Assembly: GCA_007922225.1 (NCBI GenBank)
Contig: ML679960.1
Span: 1,564,032 to 1,628,031 of the forward strand
Source: Emydura subglobosa
Lineage: Eukaryota > Chordata > Testudines > Chelidae
Reading direction: 5' to 3'
DNA length: 64,000 nt
The position numbers were made by a program, and so were the translations under genes. Positions within the stretch are counted from its first letter, which is position 1; each line of letters starts with the position of its first letter. The notes beneath the pieces are model-generated. The model was given only the letters and a program-made list of their open reading frames with translations. It had not been told where the DNA came from and did no database searches. Shown piece by piece: positions 21,888-33,440 of this stretch.

Positions 21888-23303
21888 AAGGTCTCAAGGG
21901 GAACCCCAAGAGTGTGCAATTCTAGTTGCAGTGGTTGTGGGACGATTCTTGATAGGATTTTGCAGACAAATACCCATATTCACACAAATAAAACTACTCT
22001 CCAAACATCTTCAGACCAAAAAAAAAAAAAGTATCAGAAATATTTGCAGCAAATTGAACAGAAAAGGGTAAGAACAAAATTGGATCAAATTCAGAGGTTT
22101 GAAGAATATCAAGTCACAGGGAATTTCAAAACCTGAGATGTCTGTTAATAAGGCTGGAGTTTAGAATAATTTTAATCAGGCAGTACAATGATTACTATAT
22201 GGCTGCATGTTTTGAAAGCTGTGGATTTAAGTGTGCTTTTTAACATGGTTTCAGTCTTGCTGTGTGCAATATATTTATGTTGGCACTTTACAGAAGAACC
22301 AGGAAAAATCATGTTAATAAAAATGATTATGGGGACTAGAAATGATCACTGCTCCCTGAGCTCTGGGAGAGGATTAGTCAGCACTTTGATGTATTTGACC
22401 TTGAAATGTAAGAGGAGATGCAGGCATGTGTGGGAGTCAGGGAGAGCTCTATCATTTAATCAGCTGCCTTCCACCTGGCTCTGTAGATACATTTTATTCT
22501 GGACCTTCTGTCTTCACTTGCAAATCATTCCCTGTGTGGTCTGCTTCCTCAAAATGCTGCTAAATCACTTTAAAGAAGTGAGATATGCCACAATGAGCAA
22601 ATGAAAAGTTTATAAGATCACTTTGGTTAACTAGTAGGCAGGAGAAAATTTCTCACTGACTACTAATATTAATTTTTTAAATGCATTATGACTGACAATT
22701 ACATTCATTTTAAGAGCACATTTTTTCTGAGAAAGAAGGGTATATAAAACAATGTTAGGCAAGAAAGCCATTGCAAAGTAAACCCTGCAATGTAATCATG
22801 CAGAAGTGAATTCTTCTATGACACCTATGGCTGACAGAATCTGTGTAAAGAGGCAGGAGTGGAGAGGAAATATTTAAATTCTGTTTATTTTGGAGGAAAA
22901 TGAGAAATGATATAAGTGTGAAAAGGATAAAGACACAATTGTTCTCCTTTGGGTATGTAATCTTATGTTCTCAATGCATCTGCCTATGCACAGCTTTAGT
23001 CTGTAGTATCCATACCTATATGGCATTTTATTAAATGTGAAGTATCCAGGTGATAAAATAAAGCTAAAAAAACCCCCTTAACTTCTAATTTTCTGCTCCT
23101 TGTACTGGAAATATTTACATAAATGGTAATGAATCCTCACTGTCATTCAGATATGATTCCTACTGTATGAGGATCTGAACTGATGTTGTCCTGTAAATTT
23201 GCCAGAAGTGAACCAGGAAAATTAATTTAGCTGCTGCCACTATCTCATCTTGGAGAAGTGGAAATGTTAGGTGTGACTTTTTTCCTTGCAATTAAGATCA
23301 GAA
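21888..23303. other. No recognisable gene or repeat
   Basis: AT-rich, high-complexity sequence with an A run at 22019-22030. The 22600-23250 part is free of recognisable repeats and could hold conserved non-coding DNA; this cannot be judged without alignment. Confidence 0.5.
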
Positions 23304-23566
23304 CTATACTTAAAAATTAGATTTACCTAGCTACTTCGCTCAGGGCTGTTTAAAAAAAAAGAATGTGACCCCTGTGTGACTTAGTTAGGTCAACCTAATC
23401 CCCAGAGTAGACATGGCTAGATTGATGGAAGGATTCTTCTGTTGACCTAGCTACGGTCTCTCAGGAAGGTGGATTAACTACATTGATGGAAAAACCACTT
23501 CTCTCGATGAAGGAAATGTCTACACTATGGAGCTACAGCGCCATTGTAGTGATAATGTAGACAGAC
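23304..23566. repeat. Harbinger-type MITE with internal palindrome
   Basis: Carries 'cctagctacttcgctcaggg' (23329 on) followed across an A-rich loop by its imperfect inverse 'cctgtgtgacttagttaggt', then 'gttgacctagctac', 'tctcaggaaggtggattaac', 'tgtctacactatggagctac' and an end 'gtagacag'. This is a very common turtle MITE in which GTCGACCTA-type blocks have decayed to GTTGACCTA. Non-coding. Confidence 0.7.
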
Positions 23567-24783
23567 ACTACATCAATTTTTATTGAGGAACATCAAGCAA
23601 TGGTATATAATGTCCTTTATTGCCTCATGCGTTGACTGCATAAAATGACTTCAGTTCAAAATGAGTTGATTAAGGGCTGGATCATGGCACAGCTGCCCAA
23701 TGGAGCAAGGAGCTTCCTACACCTGTCACATTCTGTGAAATGACTGTCCAGAATAGCAGTCCCTGTGCTCAGAAGCTGCTTTTGATATTCACCATGGGAG
23801 CAAGTCACTTAATAGAAGGCAGACAGACAGGAGGGAGTAGTCAGAGCCAAGGCTCCACCCCAGCCATGTGTACAGAGAGGATCTGGATGCTGTATCCCTT
23901 AAAGGGTGTCACAGATTGCACTCTCTCAAGCACAACTAGGGAGCTTTGAGGGACAGAATGTCTCCAGTGTTCCACCTTGGGCAGTGCGGCTCTGCTCTCC
24001 CATTTCTTGCAGGCTGAAATTAGATGCTGCAATGCACCCCTGAGAAAAGAGTGTACATTGAACAGTGAGGTGGCTATTGCTAGATGCACAGAGTGATGTT
24101 TCTTGTAACAGTGTCGTCATAGTTGTTTGTGATTAATACAAACCATATTGTATTTTTCATGAGCTTTTTCTATTACTCAGTAAAAGTTATTTTAACTGAT
24201 TTTTTTTTAGCATGAAAGTAGAAATATCCCTTTCAAGGTTTTTAAAGACTCAACTGCTGTATTATCCCATGAAAAGATATATGTCATATACAGCTTTTAT
24301 ACTATTATTAAGGGAACATGTGTACTTAGACTGTACAACCTGTAGCAATGTGTGTTTGGTTTTTTGTTTTGTAAAAAAAAACATTGGTGTTAGTGATGGG
24401 CAGTATGTGAAATAGCTGCATTTCATTTTAACGTGTCCAAGAATTACAGTCTCCCTTAATACCTTTTTAATGCTACCATTGGCACTGCAGATATTCTGTG
24501 GTATGTCTTTGAATTAATTAATTTGAATCTGAAGGCAGACAGAGGAACTTAATATATTATTACTAACTAATGAGAAATTCTACTTTCTGATGATTAAATT
24601 TTCAGAAGTAATTTGAAATATAGGCTGTATCTCCTTCACATGGAAACATCATCTGATGGACTTCATTAATTAATGAACACTGTCTGGTTAGTGCTTAGAA
24701 TGGCCATGTAGGTGCTAAATAATATCACTTTGATTATTTCTTGTTGACTTCACATTCTCCATTGTTTCTCAGCATAATTGTTT

Positions 24784-25240
24784 GGGGCTTGTCTTAAGTG
24801 AAAGTTTAATTCCAGTTATAAATCTGGTGTTGCCTCTAATCCAACTCTACCTGTCTACCACAAATACCCTTAACTTATATGGGGTGGTGCTTCTAACTTG
24901 AGTTGGCTGGTCTATCAAGGGTCACAGACTAAAACTCAAGTAGCAGAATATGCCAGCTGCTAACACAAGTGTTCCATTGTGCAGATGCAGGCTTGAAAGC
25001 TGCGAGTTTTCTAATGTGTTCCCCTAAATCCCTCCCTGTGCCTGGAAAGAACAGACAAGTTATCTCACAATTCAATGGGAAAGAATTCATGACCCCACAA
25101 GTCTTAGTGTCCCATGAGTAAGTACAGCACCAATGTGGACACAGCAGTTCAAGTGTTGTTTTTCATTGTGGCCAGTCTCACTGGAACTTGGCTAACTCAA
25201 GAGGAGAAACCTGAGTGTAGATAATTCAAGTTAACTCTGT
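24784..25240. repeat. Possible DNA-transposon-like repeat
   Basis: Starts 'ggggcttgtcttaag' and contains 'taacttgagttggctgg' at 24897, which pairs with 'cttggctaactcaaga' near 25186-25201. It ends near 'gagtgtagataattcaag'. The inverted pieces and a 'tgtaga' end suggest another MITE, but the termini do not match each other well. Confidence 0.35.
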
Positions 25241-25299
25241 AGCAAAGACCTACTGTTAGTCTGTGTCTTCCTTATATAACGGTGTAGTGCAGGAAACAG

Positions 25300-26340
25300 G
25301 AACGTTCTCCTTTACTTGTGAATAAAGGGCAGCCAGAATTGCAGTCCCTGTGTTTGGGGGAGTATCACATTCTGGGGTGCAATCCAGACTAGTGTGGGTT
25401 GTGTCAATAGTCAACGCTTGTTCTGTAACCTTGGCTGCCTCACAATGCTTTGCTGTTGAGACTCCCAGCTTGCATCGCTCACAATCAGCCTACCAGCATG
25501 CAGGTCACACCCTGGATGTCTGTGTATAGCTCAGCAACTCTGACCCCAGCAGCCTGTCATCAACAGTCTACTTACAGTCTGGCTTCCAGCAGCCTTGGTT
25601 ATTATTTGCAGAGTGACCCCAACACACTCCCAGTCCTGAATTTTCTCAAAATCTTGTGTTCTGCATTGTCCAGCTCTCTCCTGTACAGTTCAGATATTAT
25701 AGGTCCGTGGCCCCTGTAAGAGGTCAATATTCAACAGTTGGCTAATTTAACTAGAGTTACCCAAACACTTCAGTTTAAAGACAACACTGAATTAAGTATG
25801 ATTAAAGAATAAAACAAGTTTATTTAACTACAAACAGATAGATATTAATGAGTACAAGTATAAGGTATTAAAGTCAGAAATGGTTATGAAAGAGAAAAAG
25901 ATAAAATGCTTTCTAGTAGCTAAAACTAGACTTGGCTCAAGGCAAAATCCTTACCAAATTATCAGGTCAGAACCCTTTGTCTGTGAGAAACAGATTTACC
26001 CTCTCCCCAGACTTGTCTGGTAAACAGGTTTCAGCTTATGTTCATAACTTTACATATAATGTTGCTACACCCATTTCACCATGTTATTGATCAGTGAGTT
26101 ATTAGTTTTTAAATGACACCTCACAAGGCATATTTTGTAAAAGATTATAAATAACATGTAGAGTGTGAATACAGGAGTGCAATGCATCACAGGGAGCACA
26201 GCGTTTGATATTGTAAAACTTTTCCCTGTACAATGAAGAGTGGGAACAATAGAGAATAGCTTGGCTCTGATCCCTCCCCACGCTGTCTGGCAGAGGGGAA
26301 CATACCATTCCTCTTAAAGGGTGGTCACAAATTTATGCTT
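25300..26340. repeat. Likely LTR-retroelement-derived repeat (family not assigned)
   Basis: Recognised from memory as common reptile repeat text ('gagtatcacattctggggtg', 'gcatgcaggtcacaccctgg', 'ttgtccagctctctcctgta', 'aaacaagtttatttaactac'). No terminal repeats, target duplications or coding domains are visible here, so the class is uncertain and the ends are approximate. Confidence 0.4.
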
Positions 26341-27589
26341 CACCCATACGGCAAGGCTGGTAGAATTGGCTCCAAATTGGCACTGAGGTTTTTAGTGACA
26401 TTTGACATATTTTTTTTAACATTCTAAAGTTTTGTCTGCTTTATAATTTGAAATTTGTTACTTTCACAGAACTGCAGGCGAATAGGTGAGAAGGCAGACA
26501 CGCTGATGATAAAACTTTCTCCCTCCCATCCAAGCCCATGTGTTATTCTTATAAAAGAAAATACTAGCAGTATCTTATTCCGGGGGACAAGGCAATATGC
26601 TGCATTTATTGTAAATGTTAAGAATATCAAAAAGCAGTCACATTCACACATGTGTTCATACCCAAGAAGTTCTCCAAGCTGGTGTGATATAATTACCAGA
26701 GATACAAATCACCATGTATGCGTTGCTTGAGCCAGCTTAGTGGCCAAATAGGCTGGGCACGAGGAGGGAGCTGGGCCTCTGTCAGTCGCAAATCCGATGC
26801 TCCAAGATGACGATTGCAGAATGGGACCCAAAGTTTCCATGTTTTTACTCCATCTTTTATACTTGCTGGCTATCATGTAAGTCTGTGGGCCTTGCTGTGT
26901 CATGCTGCCTCCAGGTTCAGTATGGTTGTTAATCACCAGCTAAGCATTACTATTCTCTTATTTCTGTATTTTGTCCATTCCTAGGGTGGATCCTTCTGTA
27001 CTTTAGGGTCGTTTATCTACACTTTAGAGTTGTTGATATATATTCTTCAGCCTTCAGGATCAAGATGGCAGTCAGTGGTCTTCACTTCTATTTCTGTTGT
27101 CAGAGTCGTGTAGGTTGGTGTCTTTTTATGCCTTGCACATACATTCCTTATTCACACACACAAAGAGAATTCATCAAGATATTTTTAGGTTCATAGTACA
27201 AGTTTCAGGAAAAAGTTTACTTCAAGAAAACTAACAAGATGGAGTTCACTTATGCCACACTAAACACTACTATACCATTATCAAAACAGTAAAGGAAAAA
27301 TCTCTCTCTACCTCTATCTCACTTATACAATAAAACAAGGAGTCTACATCTGATTCATTTGCGCAGCTCCTGGGGATGGCTCACACATGTACCAGCATGG
27401 GCTTAACTACCTCTACTACATTAACTACCTCTTATGCAGAAAGTAAAAGGCAATTCCCTGCTGTTGAGTAATTTCTATGTCTATAAAACATTTTAGAAAG
27501 TCTTATAAGTTGATAAAGACAGAAACTTGGTTTCTTGATTAAAGCACAAAACTTGGAGTTAGAAAGTTTGGAACTTTTGCTATCAGCTT
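26341..27589. other. No recognisable gene; possible repeat-derived stretch at 26860-27400
   Basis: Short frames on both strands (26455-26730 +, 26709-26936 -) have no recognisable domain. The 26860-27400 text ('ttcaggatcaagatggc', 'gtggtcttcacttctatttc') looks like a known reptile repeat, but no boundaries can be set. Confidence 0.4.
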
Positions 27590-27668
27590 GTTCTGTGACC
27601 TTTGCTAAATCACTTCATTTCTCTGTGCCATACTATTCCCGTTTACAAAGGAGGAAACTAAAACTTGC
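27590..27668 (+). repeat. MIR-like SINE core
   Basis: The order 'ttctgtgacctttgctaaat', 'cacttcatttctctgtgcc', then 'ttacaaaggaggaaac' matches the MIR/CORE-SINE pattern (tgtgaccttgggcaa..cacttaacctctctg..cctc...aaaatg). Old and diverged. Confidence 0.6.
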
Positions 27669-27744
27669 TGGGGGGCTTTGAGGCTTAATTCAATGGTGGT
27701 AAATTTGTGTTAGGGCATTGTGAATAATGTTCTTCGAAACATTT

Positions 27745-27749
27745 CCAAC
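27745..27749 (+). repeat. Target-site duplication, left copy (CCAAC)
   Basis: CCAAC immediately before the LTR start; repeated at 28893-28897. Confidence 0.8.
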
Positions 27750-27845
27750 TGTAAATGTGCCCTTCTGGGGGCAGCGTCGGGGTTCCCCCTCCAAGTCCTC
27801 TCTGGAGGGGGACCACTCTTCCTGACTCTCCCCGGTGTGGGAGTC

Positions 27846-28057
27846 TAGTCCGTCGCCCCGGCCCCTATGCAGGGCGGGCGAGCCAATAGTCTGTCGCCNN
27901 NNNNNNNNGGCGGGCGAGCCAATAGTCCGTCGCCCCGGCCCCTACGCAGGGCGGGAAAACAGCAGTCTAGCGCCTGGCCCGTAGGCAGGGCTGGCCAAGC
28001 AACAAACAAGCCTGGCCTGTAGGCAGGGCTGGTGAGGTAACACACAGTCTAGCGTTT
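27846..28057. repeat. 41-bp GC-rich minisatellite inside the LTR
   Basis: The unit 'agtccgtcgccccggcccct' + 'aYgcagggcgggcgagccaat' is 41 bases. Two to three clean copies surround the 10-N gap, followed by about three decayed copies (40-42 bases, with 'ggcccgtaggcagggctgg'). The array is the likely reason for the gap. Confidence 0.85.
27899..27908. other. Assembly gap (10 N)
   Basis: Ten undetermined bases within the 41-bp minisatellite. The real array length is unknown. Confidence 0.98.
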
Positions 28058-28237
28058 GGGACGGTGAGGAGGGTAAGGGTCTCCCAGGGTGGCTCGGGAA
28101 GGGGGGAGGGGGACACAGGCCCACCCGTCTCCACTGCATCCCAGCCCAGGGCCCTAGCAGTGGCAGGCGTACCTGTCACTGCATTGGCAGGGCTCTGGCC
28201 GCAACACACCAACCAGGTGCCCATACTCAGCCTCTGT

Positions 28238-28705
28238 TTAGGGCTGTCCCTGGGCTTCTTCCTCCCCATACCCAGAGGTACCTGATTCCTCCAGGCCGCC
28301 GGGATGTGATAGTCCAATCAGATCCTCTTCGTCCACTGGTGGCAGCTCGGGCAACTCCATGGGCTCCTCCTCGAATGGGAGTTCCTCCAGGTCCTGCAGC
28401 CCCCAGGCAGCCGGTAGGGTCTCTGAGTCCCAGGCTGGGTGCTGCTCGGGTCGATCCTCGTCAGGTTCCCTGGCAGCAGGCGGCCTGGGCAGGTCCTCCT
28501 CTGGCTCCCGGGCAGCAGGTGACTCTGGTGGGTTCCCATCTGATTCCCCGGCAAAGGGGGACTCAGGCAGGCTCTCCATCAGTCCCCAGTCTGGGGTTGA
28601 GACCAGCCTTTCCCTTTCAGCGGGGGCTTCAGGCCCAGCTCTAGCATGGAGCCTCCAGGGAGAGACATCCTTCTCCCTCAGCCATCCCCACCTGACTGAG
28701 CTCAC
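28238..28705 (-). other. Acidic, repeat-built open frame inside the LTR
   Basis: A 155-codon minus-strand frame lies downstream of the LTR's putative TATA motif. It is rich in Glu, Asp and Pro and contains near-tandem units of 13-14 residues (SPAAREPEEDLPRP, PAAREPDEDRPEQH). No known domain, signal peptide or membrane segment is seen. GC-rich, repeat-built DNA often stays open by chance, so this is probably not a real protein. Its position after a promoter-like block is the only point in favour. Confidence 0.25.
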
Positions 28706-28892
28706 AGGCCAGTGTTTTAAAGGCCTGGCCCCACCTCCCGACTTCCGGTCAGGTGGTGTCTGCCTGACTTCTAAAGGCCTGGCTCCGCCCCCCTGCTTCC
28801 GGTCAGGTGATCTTCTCTTGGGCTCTAGCAGCCAGGGTGGGTTTGGTTCTCCCTCTGGGTCTCTCTCAGAGGGGAACCAGCCCTCACAGCTA

Positions 28893-28897
28893 CACCA
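28893..28897 (+). repeat. Target-site duplication, right copy (CCAAC)
   Basis: Exact match to 27745-27749, directly after the LTR's CA end. Confidence 0.8.
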
Positions 28898-31329
28898 ACC
28901 AATTGTAGAACTTTATTTACAGAACACATATAGGGTGGGCCAGAAGAGACAACCATGGGCAGACGTTTCTCAACTCGCTGTGAATCATAGGCCATACATT
29001 GTATAGAATCAAAGTTCACTCCCCATCTGGGGTTTGGCTTTATTAACAATGAGATAACAAAGCTCAGCTTGAGCTTTTTCAGCATGTTTGGAGGCTCCTA
29101 GGATTCCTACTTCAGGACTGCTCAAGTCACATTCTGGATTCTCTCTCCTGCCTCCTTCATATCTAGGTGGAATATAAAGCTGTCTCTAAACCATTCACAG
29201 CTAGTAGTGGTAGCATAGCATATTTCTCTTCTCTCCCCTCAACAGATCAGGAACTGGGAGTTATACAGTTACTTGGAGAACATGGCAAATGTTTTGTTAA
29301 GGAGTCCAAATTCAATGTGAAATATTCACTGTGGAAAAAAATAATAGGCTCTCTTTCATATGAGATCACTAATCAGGTTTGGATGCCTGAATGTATATAG
29401 ATCTAGTTCAATAGGAGAAATTCCATCATATACATCATACTGGATAGTACTGTGTAAGGTAAATAATGAAGATAAAGAGCAAAAAAGAAAACCCCCAAAC
29501 AACTCATGCATATTTCATTATTACAGAAAAAGAGAAAAGCCACCCTTCTGTAGTTAAAGGTCATTTCCAACATGCTACTTCAAGGGTTTGAGAATGTGAA
29601 TGACACATGCAGTGTCACCCCTAACATTTATGGAGATAAGTGCTATATATACATTTATGACTGACTTGGTTGACATGCTAGTTGAATGATGACACACTTG
29701 GTACAAAAGTCAAAACAGACTGGCACAGTATGTTCCTTTGACACTCCAGTAAACAATGCTTCAAAACAGTGATATGCTTTCCATGCCAGCACAGAATCCT
29801 GGAGTAGAAAACAAGATTAATGGGGTTAACTACACAGATGGCCTGATTTTCAATCCAAATTTGATCAAACCTCCCTTTTGCAGGTGCACTTTTCTGCTTG
29901 CAAATGTGTATGTATATATGTCAAATGTCTCTGCATACATGTGTGTTCATCAATGCAGCCTAGGTATTAAGTGACCCAAAGGCAGCAATAACAGCAGAGT
30001 CAGAGGAGGAAGGGACACTGAAGAAACAAGCAGATGTAGGGAACTGTGTGCTGCCTTTGACACTGGCACTGTTTGTCTCTTCTGATGGCAAGGGAGTGCA
30101 AGGAGTTTAAAGAGCGCAGGCAGCTACTGTGGGAGCAGGTAGTGGAGAAGGGCAAATCTCTGTGTGACCGTGCAAAACCAATCAACACAGCTTAGACTCT
30201 GAAACCTGACTTCTTTCAACAAACTGCCAACAATTTGAGATTTGTAGAAATTATCTGGTGAGTAACTCTGAATGACATATGTGTTCAGGAAAAATCATGA
30301 TCTGTTCACAGGCAAATTTGCAATTGGAAGAAAAGGGGAAATTTAGCAGAGAAATTTGTTACAAATTATTCTCCAGTTTTTATTAAGAATCCAAAAATCA
30401 GAACCCGCTTGCCATTTATATTTTGCCTAAATAAATAAAATGGCTAATAGAAAAGATGACACAGTAGCTGTCTTGATACTATGTAAAATTTTATGATCTC
30501 CTTTAAAAAGACAGACATCTGAAAGAAAGTACTGCTTTGCACAAAATACATTGGTTTAACATCAGTATTACCACTCTGTTAATGTCAGAGCTACAGTTTT
30601 AGTTTCCAAACCTTTGAAATCTCATAATTTTGCCTCATGATATGGTAATCAGCAGAATAAGCAGCAGCTCTTTAATAATGTAGAGGTTTTAAATAGACTT
30701 TAGGTAGAAATGACTATTCACATGGCCAGAGAGATTTGCCTGAATCCAGAGACACCTATTTCTGGACTCCTCTTTGAAAGTCTCCATAAATTATAATAAC
30801 TGGTTCAGGCTTTGCAAAAGAATACACGGAACACATAAATGTTGGGCAAATAAGTTTTTTTTTTCCATTTTTCCATTTTGACACAGGCAAATTAGCACAT
30901 GATGAATAGTTTGATATAAGGTTTTTATGGTCCTAAATAAAACTGATAATTTAATTTGCTCAGTACTTTAACTAATTCTATGGCATTGTGGAGGGGGAAA
31001 AAACGGTGAGTCTATTCATCCTTCTCAAACAATTACATTTGATATATGTTTAACAGAAGGTTTCCTCAATGTGACAAGAGCTATTCACTTGGAATATTTA
31101 ATTACCTTCTATTATTCTGTGCAATTTAAATCAGCCCCTAAATGGCTCTACTAATATGGGAATTTATTTTTTCTGACTTCTGACTATTAGAGGAAAGGAT
31201 TAGATGTTTCTTGTCAATTGTCCGTAGAAGAAACAAGACTCAGGCTAAGGAGCATATTAGACTAAATGTTTTAGTTCATTAGGCAGATAAGCCTGAGATT
31301 TACAAACTGTCTGATCATAAATGCCAAAG
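28898..31329. other. No recognisable gene; long stretch free of recognised repeats
   Basis: AT-rich sequence with no exon-like coding on either strand. From about 30200 to 31330 it is high-complexity and includes TAATTA/ATTAAT-type motifs; it could contain conserved non-coding elements, which cannot be tested here. Confidence 0.5.
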
Positions 31330-31790
31330 ACTGAACACCAAAGAGAATAGGGCTAGATGGTGACATTTAGCCTCAGCCCTCAGAAGTGATTGGTGTGGAA
31401 TTGTGGTGCCTTAGGGGGAGCTCTGGGAGGAACTGTGCCTTAGCGCAATGCAGTCCCTTCCCTATCTTGCCAGTGTACAGGAGAAGTGATCACACAGTCT
31501 CTTGGAAGTCATGTAACCCTCTTCCCTCTCAACAGCTGTGCAATCTGGGGGCCCGCGAGAGGTCTAGCAGGTCCTGTCTTCTCTCTCCCCCGTTTGGAGA
31601 AATTTATGCTCTGGAGGGGAGATTGGGGAGAGAGAGGTGCTCATGTGCCCTCTTGAGTGCAGAGGCGGTAATTATCCCTGACTCTGGTGTGAATGATCCT
31701 GCGCTCCCTCCTCTCCCCGCCGCAGCAACAACTAGGCGGACACTCAGAAAGAAAGAAATTGGTACTGATGAATTTTTATAGATCAGCTGA
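31330..31790. repeat. Possible reptile interspersed repeat, relatively GC-rich
   Basis: The block from 'agggctagatggtgacattt' to 'agcaacaactaggcggac' is GC-richer than its flanks and contains text I recall as repetitive in turtle DNA. A 131-codon frame at 31386-31781 (+) has no recognisable domain. No terminal repeats or target duplications were found, so the class is unknown. Confidence 0.35.
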
Positions 31791-32817
31791 CTTTGAGAGA
31801 ATTCAGCTAATCAGTCCGTGGAAGGAGATATACGTGTGAGACCAGGATTCCATTAACCACCTTCCAAATCAGATATCTGTGATAATATAGTTATTTTTGA
31901 TAAAGGAAAAAGCCACCAGCTGGCTCCAGAGTAATATAGCAGACACCAAATACCAGGAATCCTACTGAAGCCTTGCAAACCTATTTTTGTGAAGGCATAA
32001 GCATTTTCTGTAAGATCTCTTGCCATCTCCCAGAAGAGATAATTATTTTGTAAAGGCCTTTAAAATACTTTTACTATGAAAACTCCTATAGAAAACTAAT
32101 TGTTATTTTTCATTCTTTACCTAGTCTCCCATTTGATCTCAGCGAATGTCCTGAAGTTAAACTGTTCTCAATGAACTTAAATATAGTAACACACCAAAGC
32201 ATTCAAAAGCTGCAAGTCTGTCCTGACTACTGGATAGAGCAGAATTTACTTCCAAAGCAGATTCAATGGATGTATTCAGTTCATCTCAAATACACGTTTT
32301 ACCACTTACCTGTGTGATGCTAAGGAGAGCAAGTAGGAATGATTCTCTATCAGCACAGGTATCTGAGGCTACTTTGAAAGGCTGGAAAGCAGAACACAGC
32401 TCCTATTTCCTAGTCAGAGGGATGAGCTTTCTATTATGAAGGGGGGAAGAGGAGGCATTTGAGTTATTGTTTCTAGTCACCTGCAATGGTAGGTACTGGA
32501 CAAGCTACATTTAAGCCATCTAGGGATGGTTAAAATGTAAGCTTTGGTAAGAAACTAGTTTGGGTGGCTAAACATTAATAACCAAGTTGAAAAGTTAACC
32601 AAAGGACACCTGGAAGCTAACCAATATAGAATGCACCAAAAAAGGCAAACTTTCACTCCCAGCATGTCCATGGGTATCAAGGAAGCATGTACACACACAA
32701 AGACACTTTAAGATTTTTCCAGGTCCAAATAGATATTGTGACCAGTGCCTTTTCAGAATGGTCAGAGATGTTCTGAACATCATCTACAACATCAGCACAC
32801 ATCGCTGAAGCGCTGAG
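31791..32817. other. No recognisable content
   Basis: AT-rich sequence with no recognisable repeats or exons. Confidence 0.55.
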
Positions 32818-33104
32818 AATTCACACAGCCTAGATTTAGGCACTGAACTCCCTGAGAGGGATGGGGTTTAGGACGCACCCCTTGCCTTGGCATCTCACAT
32901 TGGTTAGATTAGGTGGGGAGCATGCCAGCTTTTACGAATCCCTTTTTTCAGGCTCCAATCTGTCTCCCATTCACTGTTTAAGGAGCTGAGGCACCTAACT
33001 CAGGCTCAGTGAGTCTCAGTGATTTTCTAGGTGTCTAAAAGTTAGGCGTGGCAATGCTTAGAGTTGCCATGCCTAAATTCCTTTGTGAATCTAGCCCTAA
33101 GTCC
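32818..33104. repeat. Foldback MITE, about 285 bp
   Basis: The left end 'gaattcacacagcctagatt' + 'taggca' pairs with the reverse complement of the right end ('agattcacaaaggaatttag' + 'gcatgg'). Internal 'gaggcacctaactcaggctc' matches the 'aggcacctaac' theme of the other foldbacks in this window. Non-coding. Confidence 0.55.
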
Positions 33105-33127
33105 CATTAACCTAACATAATAGGTTA

Positions 33128-33277
33128 CAATAGGGAGGTTGTGAAATCCCCATCACTGGAAGTCTTTAAGAACAGGTTGGACAAATGCCTGTCAGGGTGG
33201 TCCTGCTGCAGTGCAGGTGATAGACTAGATGACCACTTGAGGTTCTTTCCAGCCCTACTTGTCTATGATTCTATAAG
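33128..33277 (+). mobile_element. CR1 LINE 3' tail
   Basis: 'ggaggttgtgaaatccccat', 'ggaagtctttaagaacaggt', 'agactagatgaccacttgag' and the terminal 'tctatgattctat' are the last 150 bases of CR1 on +. Severely 5'-truncated, as is typical. It abuts the foldback to its left. Confidence 0.9.
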
Positions 33278-33310
33278 ACAATCAGGCAGGTTCGGGAAAA
33301 AAAAAAGATC

Positions 33311-33440
33311 CCTAGTTTCTCTGTGCCAAAGTTCCCCATCCATAAAATGAGATTAATATATTTCCCATCCTCACAGGTGTGTGGTGAGGATAAATTCAAC
33401 AAAGATTCTGAGGCCTCCATTACTGTGTTAATGGGACCAA
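33311..33440 (+). repeat. MIR-like SINE 3' half
   Basis: 'tagtttctctgtgccaaagt', 'ccccatccataaaatgagat', then 'tcctcacaggtgtgtggtga' and 'ggataaattcaacaa' follow the CORE-SINE/MIR pattern (cctcagtttccc..tgtaaaatggggataat..cctcac.gg.tgttgtgaggat). Confidence 0.65.

Larger units (their letters stand above)
27750..28892 (-). mobile_element. GC-rich solo LTR with minisatellites (about 1.14 kb)
   Basis: Begins TGTAAATG and ends CAGCTACA (TGTA...TACA inverted ends), flanked by the exact 5-bp repeat CCAAC. It is strongly GC- and CpG-rich inside AT-rich DNA. On the minus strand a TATA-like TTTTAA (28715-28720) follows two GC-box/'ccggaag' blocks arranged as a 54-bp duplication, suggesting a U3 promoter and minus orientation. 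Two tandem arrays lie inside (27846-28057, and within 28400-28600). No internal retroelement genes remain. 5-bp duplications fit Ty3/gypsy or ERV integration. Confidence 0.75.

Noticed and set aside
28359..29006. 215-codon Ser/Gly-rich frame on +
   Set aside because: It lies in the LTR minisatellite region, crosses the LTR end and the target duplication at 28893, and owes its length to GC-rich repeats.
31386..31781. 131-codon frame on +
   Set aside because: GC-rich, probably dispersed repeat; no domain or splice sites that would make it an exon.
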